This document shows, piece after piece, positions 35,013 to 43,667 of a stretch of DNA of 64,000 bases (position 1 is the stretch's first letter; each line of letters starts with the position of its first letter). The position numbers were made by a program, and so were the translations under genes. The notes below the pieces were generated by a model. The model was not told the origin of the DNA, made no database searches, and was given only the letters and a program-made list of their open reading frames with translations. Source of the DNA: Senegalia massiliensis (lineage in GTDB: Bacteria; Bacillota; Clostridia; Tissierellales; SIT17); NCBI RefSeq assembly GCF_900626135.1, contig NZ_LR130785.1, positions 1,273,241 through 1,337,240 on the forward strand. The letters run 5' to 3'.

Positions 35013-35642
35013 ATGTATTATAATACAAACAATTATGGATATGGATATAATACTTCTTATGCAAGAATATTACATGCATCTCCAGATGCTCCTGGTGTTG
35101 ATGTATATTTAAACAACACATTAATTGCACAAAATTTAACTTATGAAAATTTCACTGAATATTTACCATTAATGAATGGTAGATATAATGTTCAAGTTTT
35201 TGCTACAGGAACCAGGTCAAACCCAGTTATAGATACGGTTATAAATATAATGCCTAATTCTGATTATACTATTGCAGCCACTGGCTTTTTAAAGGATATA
35301 CAACCATTAGTTATAAATGATACCTCTTATAATATTCCTCCTAATATGTCACAAGTGAAATTTGTTCATTTAGTACCTGATGCACCTAAAGTAGATGTAA
35401 CTCTATCAGATGGAAAAAAATTATTTGAAAATATTGGTTTCAGAGAAGTTAGTAAAAAAATATTAGTTGATCCTGGTAGATATACATTACAAGTTAGAAT
35501 AGCTGGAACAGATGATGTAGTTTTAACTGTTCCAAATGTAATTTTAAATCCAAATCAGTATTATACTGTATATGCTGTAGGAACTGTAAAAGGTAATAAA
35601 CCATTACAAGCTATTATAGCTTTAGATAAAGCATCATATTAA
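35013..35642 (+). CDS. DUF4397 two-repeat protein
   Basis: A 209-residue protein made of two DUF4397 beta-sandwich repeats: the first begins ARILHASPDAPGVDVYLNN and the second VKFVHLVPDAPKVDVTLSD, each followed by an NGRYNVQV/PGRYTLQV strand. It starts with a Tyr/Asn-rich segment (MYYNTNNYGYGYN). I see no signal peptide, which is notable because DUF4397 proteins are often surface or spore-associated; a spore-coat or forespore role is a guess. The ATG at 35013 follows AAAGGTG. Confidence 0.88.
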   Translation: MYYNTNNYGYGYNTSYARILHASPDAPGVDVYLNNTLIAQNLTYENFTEYLPLMNGRYNVQVFATGTRSNPVIDTVINIMPNSDYTIAATGFLKDIQPLVINDTSYNIPPNMSQVKFVHLVPDAPKVDVTLSDGKKLFENIGFREVSKKILVDPGRYTLQVRIAGTDDVVLTVPNVILNPNQYYTVYAVGTVKGNKPLQAIIALDKASY

Positions 35643-35689
35643 ATGCAAAATAAGGATAATCAATTATTGATTATCCTTATTTTGCATTT
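35641..35689. terminator. Bidirectional terminator with 23-bp stem
   Basis: Twenty-three-base exact arms (35641-35663 and 35667-35689) with a 3-base loop. It covers the last codons and stop of the minus-strand gene 35664-35972 and begins at the DUF4397 stop. Confidence 0.9.
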
Positions 35690-35972
35690 GTGACATAAAA
35701 GCCATTGCCATTTCTAGACCTTTTACAAGTTCTTCATATATTTTATCTTTGCATTCTTCTTCTTTTCCTTCTTGAACTGTTATTCTACAAACATTCTTAC
35801 CTATTTCTAATTTTTTAAAATCATCATTTAAAATAGATTTTAAACCTTCTAATATCATTTTTTTACTCTCTTTTTCATGTAAGAAAGTTTGATAACTATT
35901 TTGAACAGCTAAAAGAATTCTTTTCTCTTCATCTAATTTGACATATTTTACAAATTGGTTTATTGTATTCAT
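35664..35972 (-). CDS. Unknown small helical protein
   Basis: An unrecognised 102-residue soluble protein, Glu/Lys-rich, with two cysteines (KNVCRI and EEECKD) and no membrane span. The ATG follows AGGTGGTG. Its C-terminal codons (SQMQNKDNQ) are encoded by the stem of a bidirectional terminator, so that end of the protein is probably not under strong selection. It stands alone on the minus strand. Confidence 0.75.
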   Translation of the reverse strand: MNTINQFVKYVKLDEEKRILLAVQNSYQTFLHEKESKKMILEGLKSILNDDFKKLEIGKNVCRITVQEGKEEECKDKIYEELVKGLEMAMAFMSQMQNKDNQ

Positions 35973-36053
35973 ATATTCACCACCTTATAGAATTTACTTT
36001 ACAATAAAAAAATAAAATAATCAATATATTATATAAATTATTAAAATAAATTC

Positions 36054-36082
36054 TTGACAATTACGAATACATGTTCTATTCT
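36054..36082 (+). promoter_or_regulatory. Consensus promoter containing an SOS/LexA-like box
   Basis: TTGACA (36054-36059), a 17-base spacer, and TATTCT (36077-36082). Almost the whole spacer is CGAATACATGTTCT (36064-36077), a GAAY-N4-GTTC palindrome placed where a repressor would exclude RNA polymerase. It closely matches the boxes at 22408 and 28646. Confidence 0.7.
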
Positions 36083-36108
36083 TTTATTAAGAGGAGTTGG
36101 ACAAGGAT

Positions 36109-36750
36109 ATGAAGAAAAACTTTAACTTAGAAAATATAAGTGATGATTTGGCAGTTCAGATGTGGGGGGAGCTACTAGAAAAACATACAATAACAAAAGG
36201 AGTAATTTACTATCATTGTAAAGATTATGATGGTATTATATTCAATGATAAAGAATTTAACTTAGATCCTAAAATCAAAAGAAATATAAATCCAATGGTA
36301 ATCATTGAAATATATAATTATAGAGGTAAAAAGTATGTAATAGAAAGAACTAATAATAAGGAAAAAATACCACAAAAGTTAAAAAATAAATTTGAGAATA
36401 AACGATGTGATGATTCGATTTCTATATATGCATTGACTGAAGGATCTGTAAAATTACTTAAATATTACCATAGAAATATAATTAAAAATATTTATAAGAA
36501 AGAAATAGAACCTAAAGTTAAAAAATATAAATCAATAAATGGATTTATAAATAGTGAAATAAGAGATGCAATAAAATATTTAGCATTAAATGAGCCTGAA
36601 TTTATAAAAAAGAAAGATAAAGATTTAGCTAGAAAAATTATAGAAAAAAAGTTAGATGAAGAATTAAAGAGAATTAAAAATTTAAACCTAAAAGACGAAG
36701 AAAATTTAATAATAGATAGATATAAACAAAGAAAGGATCTAATAAAGTGA
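36109..36750 (+). CDS. Unknown basic protein, candidate SOS-regulon member
   Basis: I do not recognise the family. The 213 residues are soluble and very basic, Lys-rich in the second half (KKKDKDLARKIIEKKLDEEL and a similar tail), consistent with nucleic-acid binding but not proof of it. The start is uncertain: the TTG at 36097 touches GAGGAG, so the ATG at 36109 (12 bases away) is preferred. The promoter is near-consensus and carries a LexA-like box. A 48-bp perfect palindrome ends the gene. A DNA-damage role is inferred from the box only. Confidence 0.75.
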   Translation: MKKNFNLENISDDLAVQMWGELLEKHTITKGVIYYHCKDYDGIIFNDKEFNLDPKIKRNINPMVIIEIYNYRGKKYVIERTNNKEKIPQKLKNKFENKRCDDSISIYALTEGSVKLLKYYHRNIIKNIYKKEIEPKVKKYKSINGFINSEIRDAIKYLALNEPEFIKKKDKDLARKIIEKKLDEELKRIKNLNLKDEENLIIDRYKQRKDLIK

Positions 36751-36788
36751 TATAGCTTAACTCTAGAGTTAAGCTATATCACTTTATT
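36741..36788. terminator. 48-bp perfect palindrome, terminator
   Basis: Two 24-base arms meet with no spacer at TCTAGA (36762-36767). It covers the last codons and stop of the preceding gene. As RNA it forms a long hairpin; T-rich sequence follows. Confidence 0.85.
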
Positions 36789-36915
36789 GTGTAGGATAAT
36801 TTTTTAAAAATAGGCTATTATATCTAATATAGATTTGACATATCACTTTATATTTGTTACCATTGTAAACCGTGTAATACTGTGGGCGAAAAAAGAGAAT
36901 AGAAGGAGGAATTTA

Positions 36916-38100
36916 ATGTCAGCAATTGAAGTTAAAGATGTTTATAAAGTATTTGGAAATAAACCTAAAAAAGTATTCCCGCTTTTAGAAAAAGGAATGA
37001 CAAAAGAAGAAATATTGAAAAAGACTGGAAATACTATAGGAATAAATGATGCAAGTTTTACAGTAGAAAAAGATGAATTTTTTGTAATAATGGGATTGTC
37101 AGGAAGTGGAAAGTCCACTTTAATAAGATGTCTAAATAGATTAATAGAACCAACACAAGGACAAATATTAATAGATGGTGAAGATATTGTTAAAGTAGAT
37201 AATGATAAACTTCGTGAAATAAGAAGAAAGAAAATTTCAATGGTATTTCAAAACTTTGGTCTATTTCCTCATAGAACAATACTTTCAAATGTAGAGTATG
37301 GATTAGAAGTTCAAGGAGTAGATCCTGATAAAAGAAGATCTAAGGCAATTGAAGCTATAGAACTTGTTGGCTTAAAAGGTTATGAAGATAGTATGCCAGA
37401 TGAATTAAGTGGAGGTATGAAACAAAGGGTAGGTCTTGCGCGTGCACTTGCAAATGATCCAGATATATTATTAATGGACGAAGCATTTAGTGCATTAGAT
37501 CCACTAATAAAAAAAGAAATGCAAGATGAATTATTAGAATTACAAGCTAAAATGCATAAAACTATAATCTTTATAACTCACGATTTAGATGAAGCTCTAA
37601 AATTAGGTGATAGAATAGCAGTTATGAAAGATGGAGTAATAGTACAAATTGGAACTAGCGAAGATATATTAACCAATCCTGCAAATAATTATGTTAAAGA
37701 GTTTGTACAAGATGTAGATAGATCTAGAGTAGTTACGGCAGAAGCTATAATGAAAAAGCCAGAAGCTTTAGTTTCGTCTAAAGATGGGCCTAGAGTAGCC
37801 GTTCGTAATATGAAAGAAAATGAATTTAGTAGTGTATATGTAACTGATAAAAATAAAAAACTTCAAGGAATAATTACTATAGAAGATGCGAGTAAAGCTA
37901 TAGATAGAGGAGAGAAAACATTAGAAAATATATTAATAAAAGATGTTCCAAAAGTTTCTCCTCAAGAACAAATAATTGATTTATTACCTATTGCTAAGAG
38001 CTCAGATTATCCTATAGCAGTTGTAGACGAAGAAGATACTCTGCTTGGAATAATTGTAAGAGCATCAATAATACTTGGAATAGTAGGGGAGGAATCATAA
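36916..38100 (+). CDS. opuAA: Glycine betaine/proline ABC transporter ATPase
   Basis: The 394-residue ATPase of an OpuA-type osmoprotectant importer. Walker A is GLSGSGKST, the signature is LSGGMKQRVGLA, and Walker B is ILLMDEAFSALD; two CBS domains follow from about residue 270, which in OpuA sense ionic strength or cyclic di-AMP. The ATG at 36916 follows AAGGAGGAA; longer in-frame codons upstream have no site. A TTGACA at 36834 may be its -35. It is the first gene of a complete three-gene importer. Confidence 0.95.
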   Translation: MSAIEVKDVYKVFGNKPKKVFPLLEKGMTKEEILKKTGNTIGINDASFTVEKDEFFVIMGLSGSGKSTLIRCLNRLIEPTQGQILIDGEDIVKVDNDKLREIRRKKISMVFQNFGLFPHRTILSNVEYGLEVQGVDPDKRRSKAIEAIELVGLKGYEDSMPDELSGGMKQRVGLARALANDPDILLMDEAFSALDPLIKKEMQDELLELQAKMHKTIIFITHDLDEALKLGDRIAVMKDGVIVQIGTSEDILTNPANNYVKEFVQDVDRSRVVTAEAIMKKPEALVSSKDGPRVAVRNMKENEFSSVYVTDKNKKLQGIITIEDASKAIDRGEKTLENILIKDVPKVSPQEQIIDLLPIAKSSDYPIAVVDEEDTLLGIIVRASIILGIVGEES

Positions 38101-38101
38101 T

Positions 38102-38932
38102 ATGTTTACATTTCATATAGGGCCATATTTTGAAACTTTTGTTTTATGGTTACAAGACACTTTTGAATTTTTATTTGATTTTATAAAGAATATTTTAGAA
38201 GGTTCTATCGAAGGACTGGAAAATGTATTGAATTTTATACCAAGCATAGTATTAATTCTAATAATAGGATTAATAGCATGGAAATCAGCAGGTAGAGGTA
38301 CAGCAATATTTTCTATACTTGGATTATTATTGATAGATGCTATGGAATTGTGGCCTGAGACAATTTCAACACTAGCATTGGTATTAAGCTCTGCTTTTAT
38401 TACCCTAATAATTGGAATACCACTTGGGATATTAGCTTCAAAAAGTGATACAGTTGATAAGATACTAAGACCTGTTTTGGACTTTATGCAAACTATGCCT
38501 GCTTTTGTATATTTAATTCCAGCAGTTTTATTTTTTAGTTTAGGAAAAGTACCTGGTGCATTTGCTACTATAATATTTTCAATGCCACCAGTTGTTAGAC
38601 TTACAAATTTAGCTATAAGGCAAGTACCTAAAGAAGTTGTAGAAGCTGCCAAATCATTTGGATCTACTTCACGTCAAATGTTATTTAAAGTTCAAATACC
38701 TATAGCTATGCCGACTATTCTAGCAGGAATAAATCAAACAACATTACTTGCATTATCTATGGTTGTTATATCTGCAATGATTGGTTCAGGAGGTCTTGGA
38801 AAAGTAGTACTTAGAGGTATCCAAGAATATAAGATAGGTTTAGGATTTGAAGGTGGAGTAGCTGTAGTTATTTTAGCTATGGTGTTAGATAGAATAACAC
38901 AAGGTTTAGGTAGTTTAAAAAAGAATAAATAA
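38102..38932 (+). CDS. opuAB: Glycine betaine ABC transporter permease
   Basis: The 276-residue membrane subunit, with seven or so spans and the permease coupling loop (AAKSFGSTSRQMLFKVQIP). The N-terminal amphipathic stretch before the first span is typical of ProW/OpuAB. It starts one base after the opuAA stop and is followed by the binding protein after 15 bases. Confidence 0.95.
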   Translation: MFTFHIGPYFETFVLWLQDTFEFLFDFIKNILEGSIEGLENVLNFIPSIVLILIIGLIAWKSAGRGTAIFSILGLLLIDAMELWPETISTLALVLSSAFITLIIGIPLGILASKSDTVDKILRPVLDFMQTMPAFVYLIPAVLFFSLGKVPGAFATIIFSMPPVVRLTNLAIRQVPKEVVEAAKSFGSTSRQMLFKVQIPIAMPTILAGINQTTLLALSMVVISAMIGSGGLGKVVLRGIQEYKIGLGFEGGVAVVILAMVLDRITQGLGSLKKNK

Positions 38933-38947
38933 AAATAGGAGGTTATT

Positions 38948-39847
38948 ATGAAAAAATTAGGAACTATATTTTTAGTAATTTTATTATCAATGAGTGTAGT
39001 ATTATCAGCATGTAGTGATGATACAAATAATTCAGATGGGAATGACACTTCAAATGGTGATTCCAAAGGAGAAGTTAAACTTGGTGTTGTAAACTGGGCA
39101 GAAGGTATAGCAATGACTAATTTAGCAGAAGCTATTTTAGAAGAAAAAATGGGATATGATGTTGAGTCAACTACAGCAGAACCAGGCCTTATATATACTT
39201 CTCTTGCAGAAGGAGATTATGATGCATTTTTAGATGGATGGTTACCTTTAACTCATGGTGACTATATGGATCAATTTGGTGATGATGTATTAGATTTAGG
39301 AACTAATTATGAAGGTGCTAGAACAGGATTAGTAGTACCATCTTATGTAGATGTTAATTCAATAGAAGAATTAAATGATAATAAAGAATTATTTGGTGGA
39401 GAAATAGTTGGTATTGGCTCTGGAGCTGGTATAATGAAAGCTACAGAAAATGCAATAGAAGAATATGATTTAGATCTTGAACTATTAGAAAGTAGTGGAC
39501 CAGTTATGACTACAGAACTTTCTAGTGCAATTGCAGATGAGGAACCAATTGTAGTAACAGGTTGGAAACCACATTGGAAATTTGCAAGATATGATCTTAA
39601 ATTTTTAGAAGATCCTAAAAAAGTATATGGGGAAAGTGAAAGTATTCATACTATAGCTAGAAAAGATATAGCTGAAGATATGCCAGAAGTTAAAACATTC
39701 TTAGAAAACTTCAAATTAAATGATGAACAATTAGGTGGTTTAATGGGTGCTATATCAGATAGTGATAAAGATCCTTTAGAAGTAGCAAAAGAATGGATGA
39801 ATGAAAACGAAGAGTTAGTAAATAGTTGGATACCAGAATCAAAATAA
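38948..39847 (+). CDS. opuAC: Glycine betaine-binding lipoprotein
   Basis: The 299-residue extracellular receptor. The signal peptide ends in lipobox VVLSAC (Cys 22), followed by a Asp/Asn/Ser-rich linker. Ligand-cage tryptophans expected in this family appear in VNWAEGIAMT, FLDGWLPLTHGDY and VTGWKPHWKF. The ATG follows AGGAGG. Osmoprotectant uptake (glycine betaine, proline betaine) is the established family role. Confidence 0.95.
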   Translation: MKKLGTIFLVILLSMSVVLSACSDDTNNSDGNDTSNGDSKGEVKLGVVNWAEGIAMTNLAEAILEEKMGYDVESTTAEPGLIYTSLAEGDYDAFLDGWLPLTHGDYMDQFGDDVLDLGTNYEGARTGLVVPSYVDVNSIEELNDNKELFGGEIVGIGSGAGIMKATENAIEEYDLDLELLESSGPVMTTELSSAIADEEPIVVTGWKPHWKFARYDLKFLEDPKKVYGESESIHTIARKDIAEDMPEVKTFLENFKLNDEQLGGLMGAISDSDKDPLEVAKEWMNENEELVNSWIPESK

Positions 39848-39885
39848 TAAAAAGACTGAGTAAAACTCAGTCTTTTTATTATTTT
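39841..39885 (+). terminator. Terminator of the opuA operon
   Basis: Twenty-one-base arms with core AAAAAGACTGAGT and complement around an AAA loop, then TTTTTATTATTTTT. Confidence 0.9.
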
Positions 39886-39966
39886 TAAATAAGTGTAACT
39901 TGATTTTTATCCTTTTTTAGGTTATTCTTTATTTGTAAATATAAAATTTATTTGGAGGTGCTGCAA

Positions 39967-40923
39967 GTGAAAAAGTTTTTGATTACAGGAGCTTTAGGAC
40001 AAATAGGTTCTGAGTTAACTATGGAATTAAGAAAACGTTATGGAGATGAAAATGTAATAGCTAGTGGACGTAGTAAGAGAGATTCTATGGTAGTAAACTC
40101 TGGTCCTTTTGAAGTTGTAGATATAACTGATTATGATAGGTTAAATGAGGTAGTAAAAAAACATAATGTAGATTGGATAATAAATTTAGCAGCTATATTA
40201 TCTGCTGTTGGAGAAAAGAAACCAACTATGGCATGGGAAGTTAATATGAATGGATTGTTTAATATATTAGAAGTTGCCCGTGAAAATGATTGTGGTGTGT
40301 TTACACCTAGTTCTATAGCAGCTTTTGGTCCAAATACGCCAAAAGATGATACTCCTCAAGATACTATACAGAGACCGAATACAATGTATGGAGTTACAAA
40401 AGTAGCTGGAGAACTTTTATGTGATTATTATTATGAGAAATTTGGAGTTGATACAAGAGGAGTTAGATTTCCAGGTTTAATATCTTATGCTGCACTTCCA
40501 GGTGGAGGAACAACTGATTATGCAGTTCATATATATTATGATGCTTTACAAAAAGGAAAGTTTACTTGTCCTCTTGATGAAGATACTTATATGGATATGA
40601 TGTATATGCCAGATGCAATAAATGCTATAATTGATTTAATAGAAGCAGATGGTAGTAAATTAGAACATAGAAATGCATTTAATGTAACAGCTATGAGTTT
40701 TAATCCTGAAATGATATTTAATGAAATTAAAAAACATATTCCTGAATTTACAATGGATTATGATGTAGATGGTGACTTACAAAAAATTGCAAATTCATGG
40801 CCAAATTCTTTAGATGATAGTGCTGCTAAAGAAGAATGGGGATGGAATCCTAAGTATGATTTAGAGTCTATGACTAAAGATATGTTAGAAAAACTAAGAG
40901 AAAAATTAAATATAGAAAAATAA
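39967..40923 (+). CDS. NAD-dependent epimerase-type L-threonine dehydrogenase
   Basis: A 318-residue short-chain/epimerase-fold oxidoreductase. The NAD site is ITGALGQIGSEL, and the active-site Ser/Tyr-Lys is in SSIAAFGPNTPK and YGVTKVAGELL. The pattern matches the epimerase-type L-threonine 3-dehydrogenases, which make 2-amino-3-ketobutyrate. The usual partner lyase gene (kbl) is not next to it. The start is GTG at 39967 after GGAGGTG. Threonine as substrate is likely but not proven by sequence. Confidence 0.85.
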   Translation: MKKFLITGALGQIGSELTMELRKRYGDENVIASGRSKRDSMVVNSGPFEVVDITDYDRLNEVVKKHNVDWIINLAAILSAVGEKKPTMAWEVNMNGLFNILEVARENDCGVFTPSSIAAFGPNTPKDDTPQDTIQRPNTMYGVTKVAGELLCDYYYEKFGVDTRGVRFPGLISYAALPGGGTTDYAVHIYYDALQKGKFTCPLDEDTYMDMMYMPDAINAIIDLIEADGSKLEHRNAFNVTAMSFNPEMIFNEIKKHIPEFTMDYDVDGDLQKIANSWPNSLDDSAAKEEWGWNPKYDLESMTKDMLEKLREKLNIEK

Positions 40924-40950
40924 AATAGAGGCTTATAAGCCTCTATTTTA
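40921..40950. terminator. Bidirectional terminator (30-bp palindrome)
   Basis: TAAAATAGAGGCTTA followed directly by its complement, between the dehydrogenase gene and the convergent degV gene, with TTTTT on the right. Confidence 0.88.
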
Positions 40951-41796
40951 TTTTTCTATATAATATATTCCAGTAGTGTTTTTACCACAGTGGCTAGATA
41001 TAACACATCCTGCTTCTATTAATAATATTTCTTTAAAGTTCATATTTTTTTCTAATTGTTTTTTAATATATAATGAGTCTTCTATAGACATTGATTCTCC
41101 AATTATTATTCTATCTAAATCAATAGAATCTTTATTTTTATAAATGTTTTGCAAAGTTAAATCAATTGCTTTTCTTTTCTTACCTCTAGGTTTTTGACCA
41201 AGTATTATATTACCCTCATTAACTTTTAATATAGGTTTAATTTTAAGAAGTCCTCCCATTAAAGATTGTATACTACTACATCTTCCACCTTTATGTAAAA
41301 AATCAAAGTCATCTACAATAAATGATGTTCTTATTTTAGGAACAAGGCTTTTAATTTCTTCTACTATTTTTTCTTTATCAATACCTGATTCTATCAGCTC
41401 ATTTGCTTTAAGCAATAATAATCCTATTCCAGCAGATAAATTCTTAGAATCTATAATTGTTATATCAGCATCTTGAAATTCTTCTTCAATTATTTTAGCA
41501 TTCAAAATTGTAGACGATAATTCTGAAGAAAGGCCTATATATATAATAGAGTCTCCTTTATCTATATAAGGTTTAAAAGCATTATGAACATCAATAGGAG
41601 AAGGTGCTGAAGTCTTAGGTAAAGTATCTAATTCATCGACTTTTTTATACAATTCTTCAATATTTATATCTTTTCCATCCTTAAATGATTTATCTCCAAA
41701 TACAACATATAACGGTATTATAGAGATATCTAATTTGTTTAATAATTCTTTTGGTAAATCACATGTACTATCAGAAAAAAGCTTAATATTATTCAT
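40948..41796 (-). CDS. DegV family fatty-acid-binding protein (copy 1)
   Basis: A 282-residue FakB/DegV protein. These bind one fatty acid and present it to the kinase FakA for incorporation into phospholipid. Family motifs are FSDSTCDLP at the N-terminus, KTSAPSPIDVHNAF, the central FDFLHKGGRCSS, and a C-terminal GYY-type end. A second degV gene lies divergently upstream, so the two share a 142-base control region. No fakA is in the window. Confidence 0.93.
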   Translation of the reverse strand: MNNIKLFSDSTCDLPKELLNKLDISIIPLYVVFGDKSFKDGKDINIEELYKKVDELDTLPKTSAPSPIDVHNAFKPYIDKGDSIIYIGLSSELSSTILNAKIIEEEFQDADITIIDSKNLSAGIGLLLLKANELIESGIDKEKIVEEIKSLVPKIRTSFIVDDFDFLHKGGRCSSIQSLMGGLLKIKPILKVNEGNIILGQKPRGKKRKAIDLTLQNIYKNKDSIDLDRIIIGESMSIEDSLYIKKQLEKNMNFKEILLIEAGCVISSHCGKNTTGIYYIEK

Positions 41797-41938
41797 TATT
41801 TTCCCCTTTCAAAACTATATATATATTATAGATTTATCTAAATACATATAATAATATGATAAATATTTATAATTCTATTCAATATATTGATAATATGATA
41901 TTATAATATTAAATTAAAAATGTAAAGGAGAAACAAGT

Positions 41939-42775
41939 ATGAAGATAATAGCAGATAGTTGTTGTGATTTAAATGATGAACTAAAAAATAATTTAGATAT
42001 AGATTTAGTTCCTTTAACTATAAGAATAGATGATGAGGAAATTATAGATGATGAGAAATTAGATAAAGATGAACTTATAAAGAAAATGAAAGCTAGTAAT
42101 GATTATCCTAAAACAGCTAGTCCATCTCCTATGAATTTTGTTGAGAAGTATAAATTAGATGATAAAAGCTTTGTAGTAACTTTGTCTTCAGCATTAAGTA
42201 GTACTTATAATAGTGCAATGATGGCAAAAAATATGATATTAGAAGAAGCAAATCATAAATTTATTCATGTATTTGATTCAGTGAGTGCTTCAGTTGGAGA
42301 GACATTAACTTGTATTAAGATAAACGAGTTAATTCAAAAAAATTTATCAGAAAATGATATTGTTATAAAAACAAATCAATATATAAAAGAAATGAAAACT
42401 TTTTTTGTTTTAGAGTCATTAGATAATCTAATAAAGGCTGGAAGAATGAGTAAGTTAAAAGGACGTATTGCATCTGCCCTTTCTATAAAGCCTATAATGG
42501 GTTCTACAGACGATGGTAACATAAGATTAGTAAGAAAAGTAAGAGGCACAAATAAAGCACTATCTAAGCTCTTAGATGTAATAGGAGAAGAAGGAGAGTC
42601 TACTAAATTCAGTGAAAAGATATTAGGGATTTCACATGTTAATGCATATGATAGGGCAAAAAAATTAAAAGAGGATATTCTAAAAAAATATAAATTTAAA
42701 GATGTAATTATAGTTGAAGCTAGAGGAATTAGTACGGTATATGCAAATGAAGGTGGAATAATAATAGCTTTTTAG
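41939..42775 (+). CDS. DegV family fatty-acid-binding protein (copy 2)
   Basis: A 278-residue DegV/FakB paralogue: IADSCCDLND at the N-terminus, KTASPSPMNFVEKY, and SLDNLIKAGRMSK in the centre. It is only moderately similar to its divergent neighbour, so the pair probably differs in fatty-acid preference, as known for FakB1/FakB2; that is inference. The ATG follows AAAGGAG. Confidence 0.93.
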   Translation: MKIIADSCCDLNDELKNNLDIDLVPLTIRIDDEEIIDDEKLDKDELIKKMKASNDYPKTASPSPMNFVEKYKLDDKSFVVTLSSALSSTYNSAMMAKNMILEEANHKFIHVFDSVSASVGETLTCIKINELIQKNLSENDIVIKTNQYIKEMKTFFVLESLDNLIKAGRMSKLKGRIASALSIKPIMGSTDDGNIRLVRKVRGTNKALSKLLDVIGEEGESTKFSEKILGISHVNAYDRAKKLKEDILKKYKFKDVIIVEARGISTVYANEGGIIIAF

Positions 42776-42855
42776 TTATTTAATTTTAAATAATTTTTAT
42801 TTGGGTAGTATATGTTATAGATGATTTATTAATTAAAAGTTGTGGAGGGATTTCA

Positions 42856-43368
42856 ATGACGAATAAAAATATAACATTTGGTGGAAAACCAGTTACATTA
42901 AAAGGTACTCAAGTAAAAGTAGGTGATCAAGCTGAGAATTTTAAAGCTTTAAAACAAGATTTATCTGAATTTGACTTCTATAATGAAACAGAAGGAAAAA
43001 TAAAAGTTATATCTGTAGTACCTTCAATAGATACAGGTGTATGCTCATTGCAAACACAAAGATTTAATGAAGAATCAACTAAATTGTCAGATGATGTATT
43101 TATTGTAACAATATCTGTAGATTTACCTTTTGCACAAAAGAGATTTTGTGGGGCAGAAGGCATAGGAAATATAGAAGTAGTATCAGATCATAAAGATTTA
43201 AATTTTGGCGATAAGTATGGATTTACTATAGAAGAATTTAGATTACTATCAAGAGGAGTGTTAGTTATAAATAAAGACAATAAAATAGAATATGTAGAAT
43301 ATTTAGATGAAGTAACTAACCATCCTGATTATGATAAAGCATTAGAAGAAATTAAAAAATTAATATAG
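42856..43368 (+). CDS. tpx: Thiol peroxidase
   Basis: A 170-residue atypical 2-Cys peroxiredoxin that reduces hydroperoxides using thioredoxin. The peroxidatic cysteine lies in SIDTGVCSLQT and the resolving cysteine in KRFCGAEG; the N-terminal FGGKPVTLKG is typical of Tpx. The ATG follows TGGAGGG. It is a single gene, followed by the promoter and T-box of trpS. Confidence 0.95.
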   Translation: MTNKNITFGGKPVTLKGTQVKVGDQAENFKALKQDLSEFDFYNETEGKIKVISVVPSIDTGVCSLQTQRFNEESTKLSDDVFIVTISVDLPFAQKRFCGAEGIGNIEVVSDHKDLNFGDKYGFTIEEFRLLSRGVLVINKDNKIEYVEYLDEVTNHPDYDKALEEIKKLI

Positions 43369-43373
43369 TTTTA

Positions 43374-43402
43374 TTTACAAATTTAATATTATAATATATA
43401 AT
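43374..43402 (+). promoter_or_regulatory. trpS promoter
   Basis: TTTACA (43374-43379), a 17-base spacer and TATAAT (43397-43402), just before the T-box leader. Confidence 0.65.
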
Positions 43403-43418
43403 ATTAAATTAAATAAAT

Positions 43419-43640
43419 GAAAAGCGTTGATTAAGAGTAGTAAGCAAAAGTCTTTCTATAGCGAACTGATGATGGTGGAAGATCAGTGTTAAGTATTTGC
43501 TGAATGGACTTAGGAGTTCAAATTTGAAAAATAGTAGAATTTGACGGCTTTCCCCGTTATAGGATAAAAGATGACTAAATGTCAATTAGAGTGGTACCGC
43601 GACTTAACCCATCGTCTCTATATATAGAGACGATGGGTTT
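43419..43640 (+). ncRNA. Tryptophan T-box leader
   Basis: The T-box sequence AGAGTGGTACCGCG is present (43588-43601). The likely specifier codon TGG (43505-43507) sits in GAATGGACT in the stem I bulge, matching tRNA-Trp and the downstream gene. Uncharged tRNA should favour the antiterminator and turn trpS on. Confidence 0.95.
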
Positions 43641-43645
43641 TATTA
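43606..43645 (+). terminator. T-box terminator
   Basis: Fifteen-base arms (43606-43620 and 43625-43639; AACCCATCGTCTCTA and complement) then TTTATTATTTTTT. Its left arm follows the T-box sequence directly, as required for tRNA-controlled switching. Confidence 0.92.
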
Positions 43646-43667
43646 TTTTTTGAAAGGAAGAATGAAT

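Noticed and set aside
38113-38652. Long minus-strand open frame of 179 codons
   Set aside because: It is a shadow antisense to opuAB; composition mirrors the complement of membrane codons and there is no ribosome site.
43434-43600. Possible independent small RNA or tRNA-like fold before trpS
   Set aside because: The structure is explained by the T-box stem I and T-box sequence.
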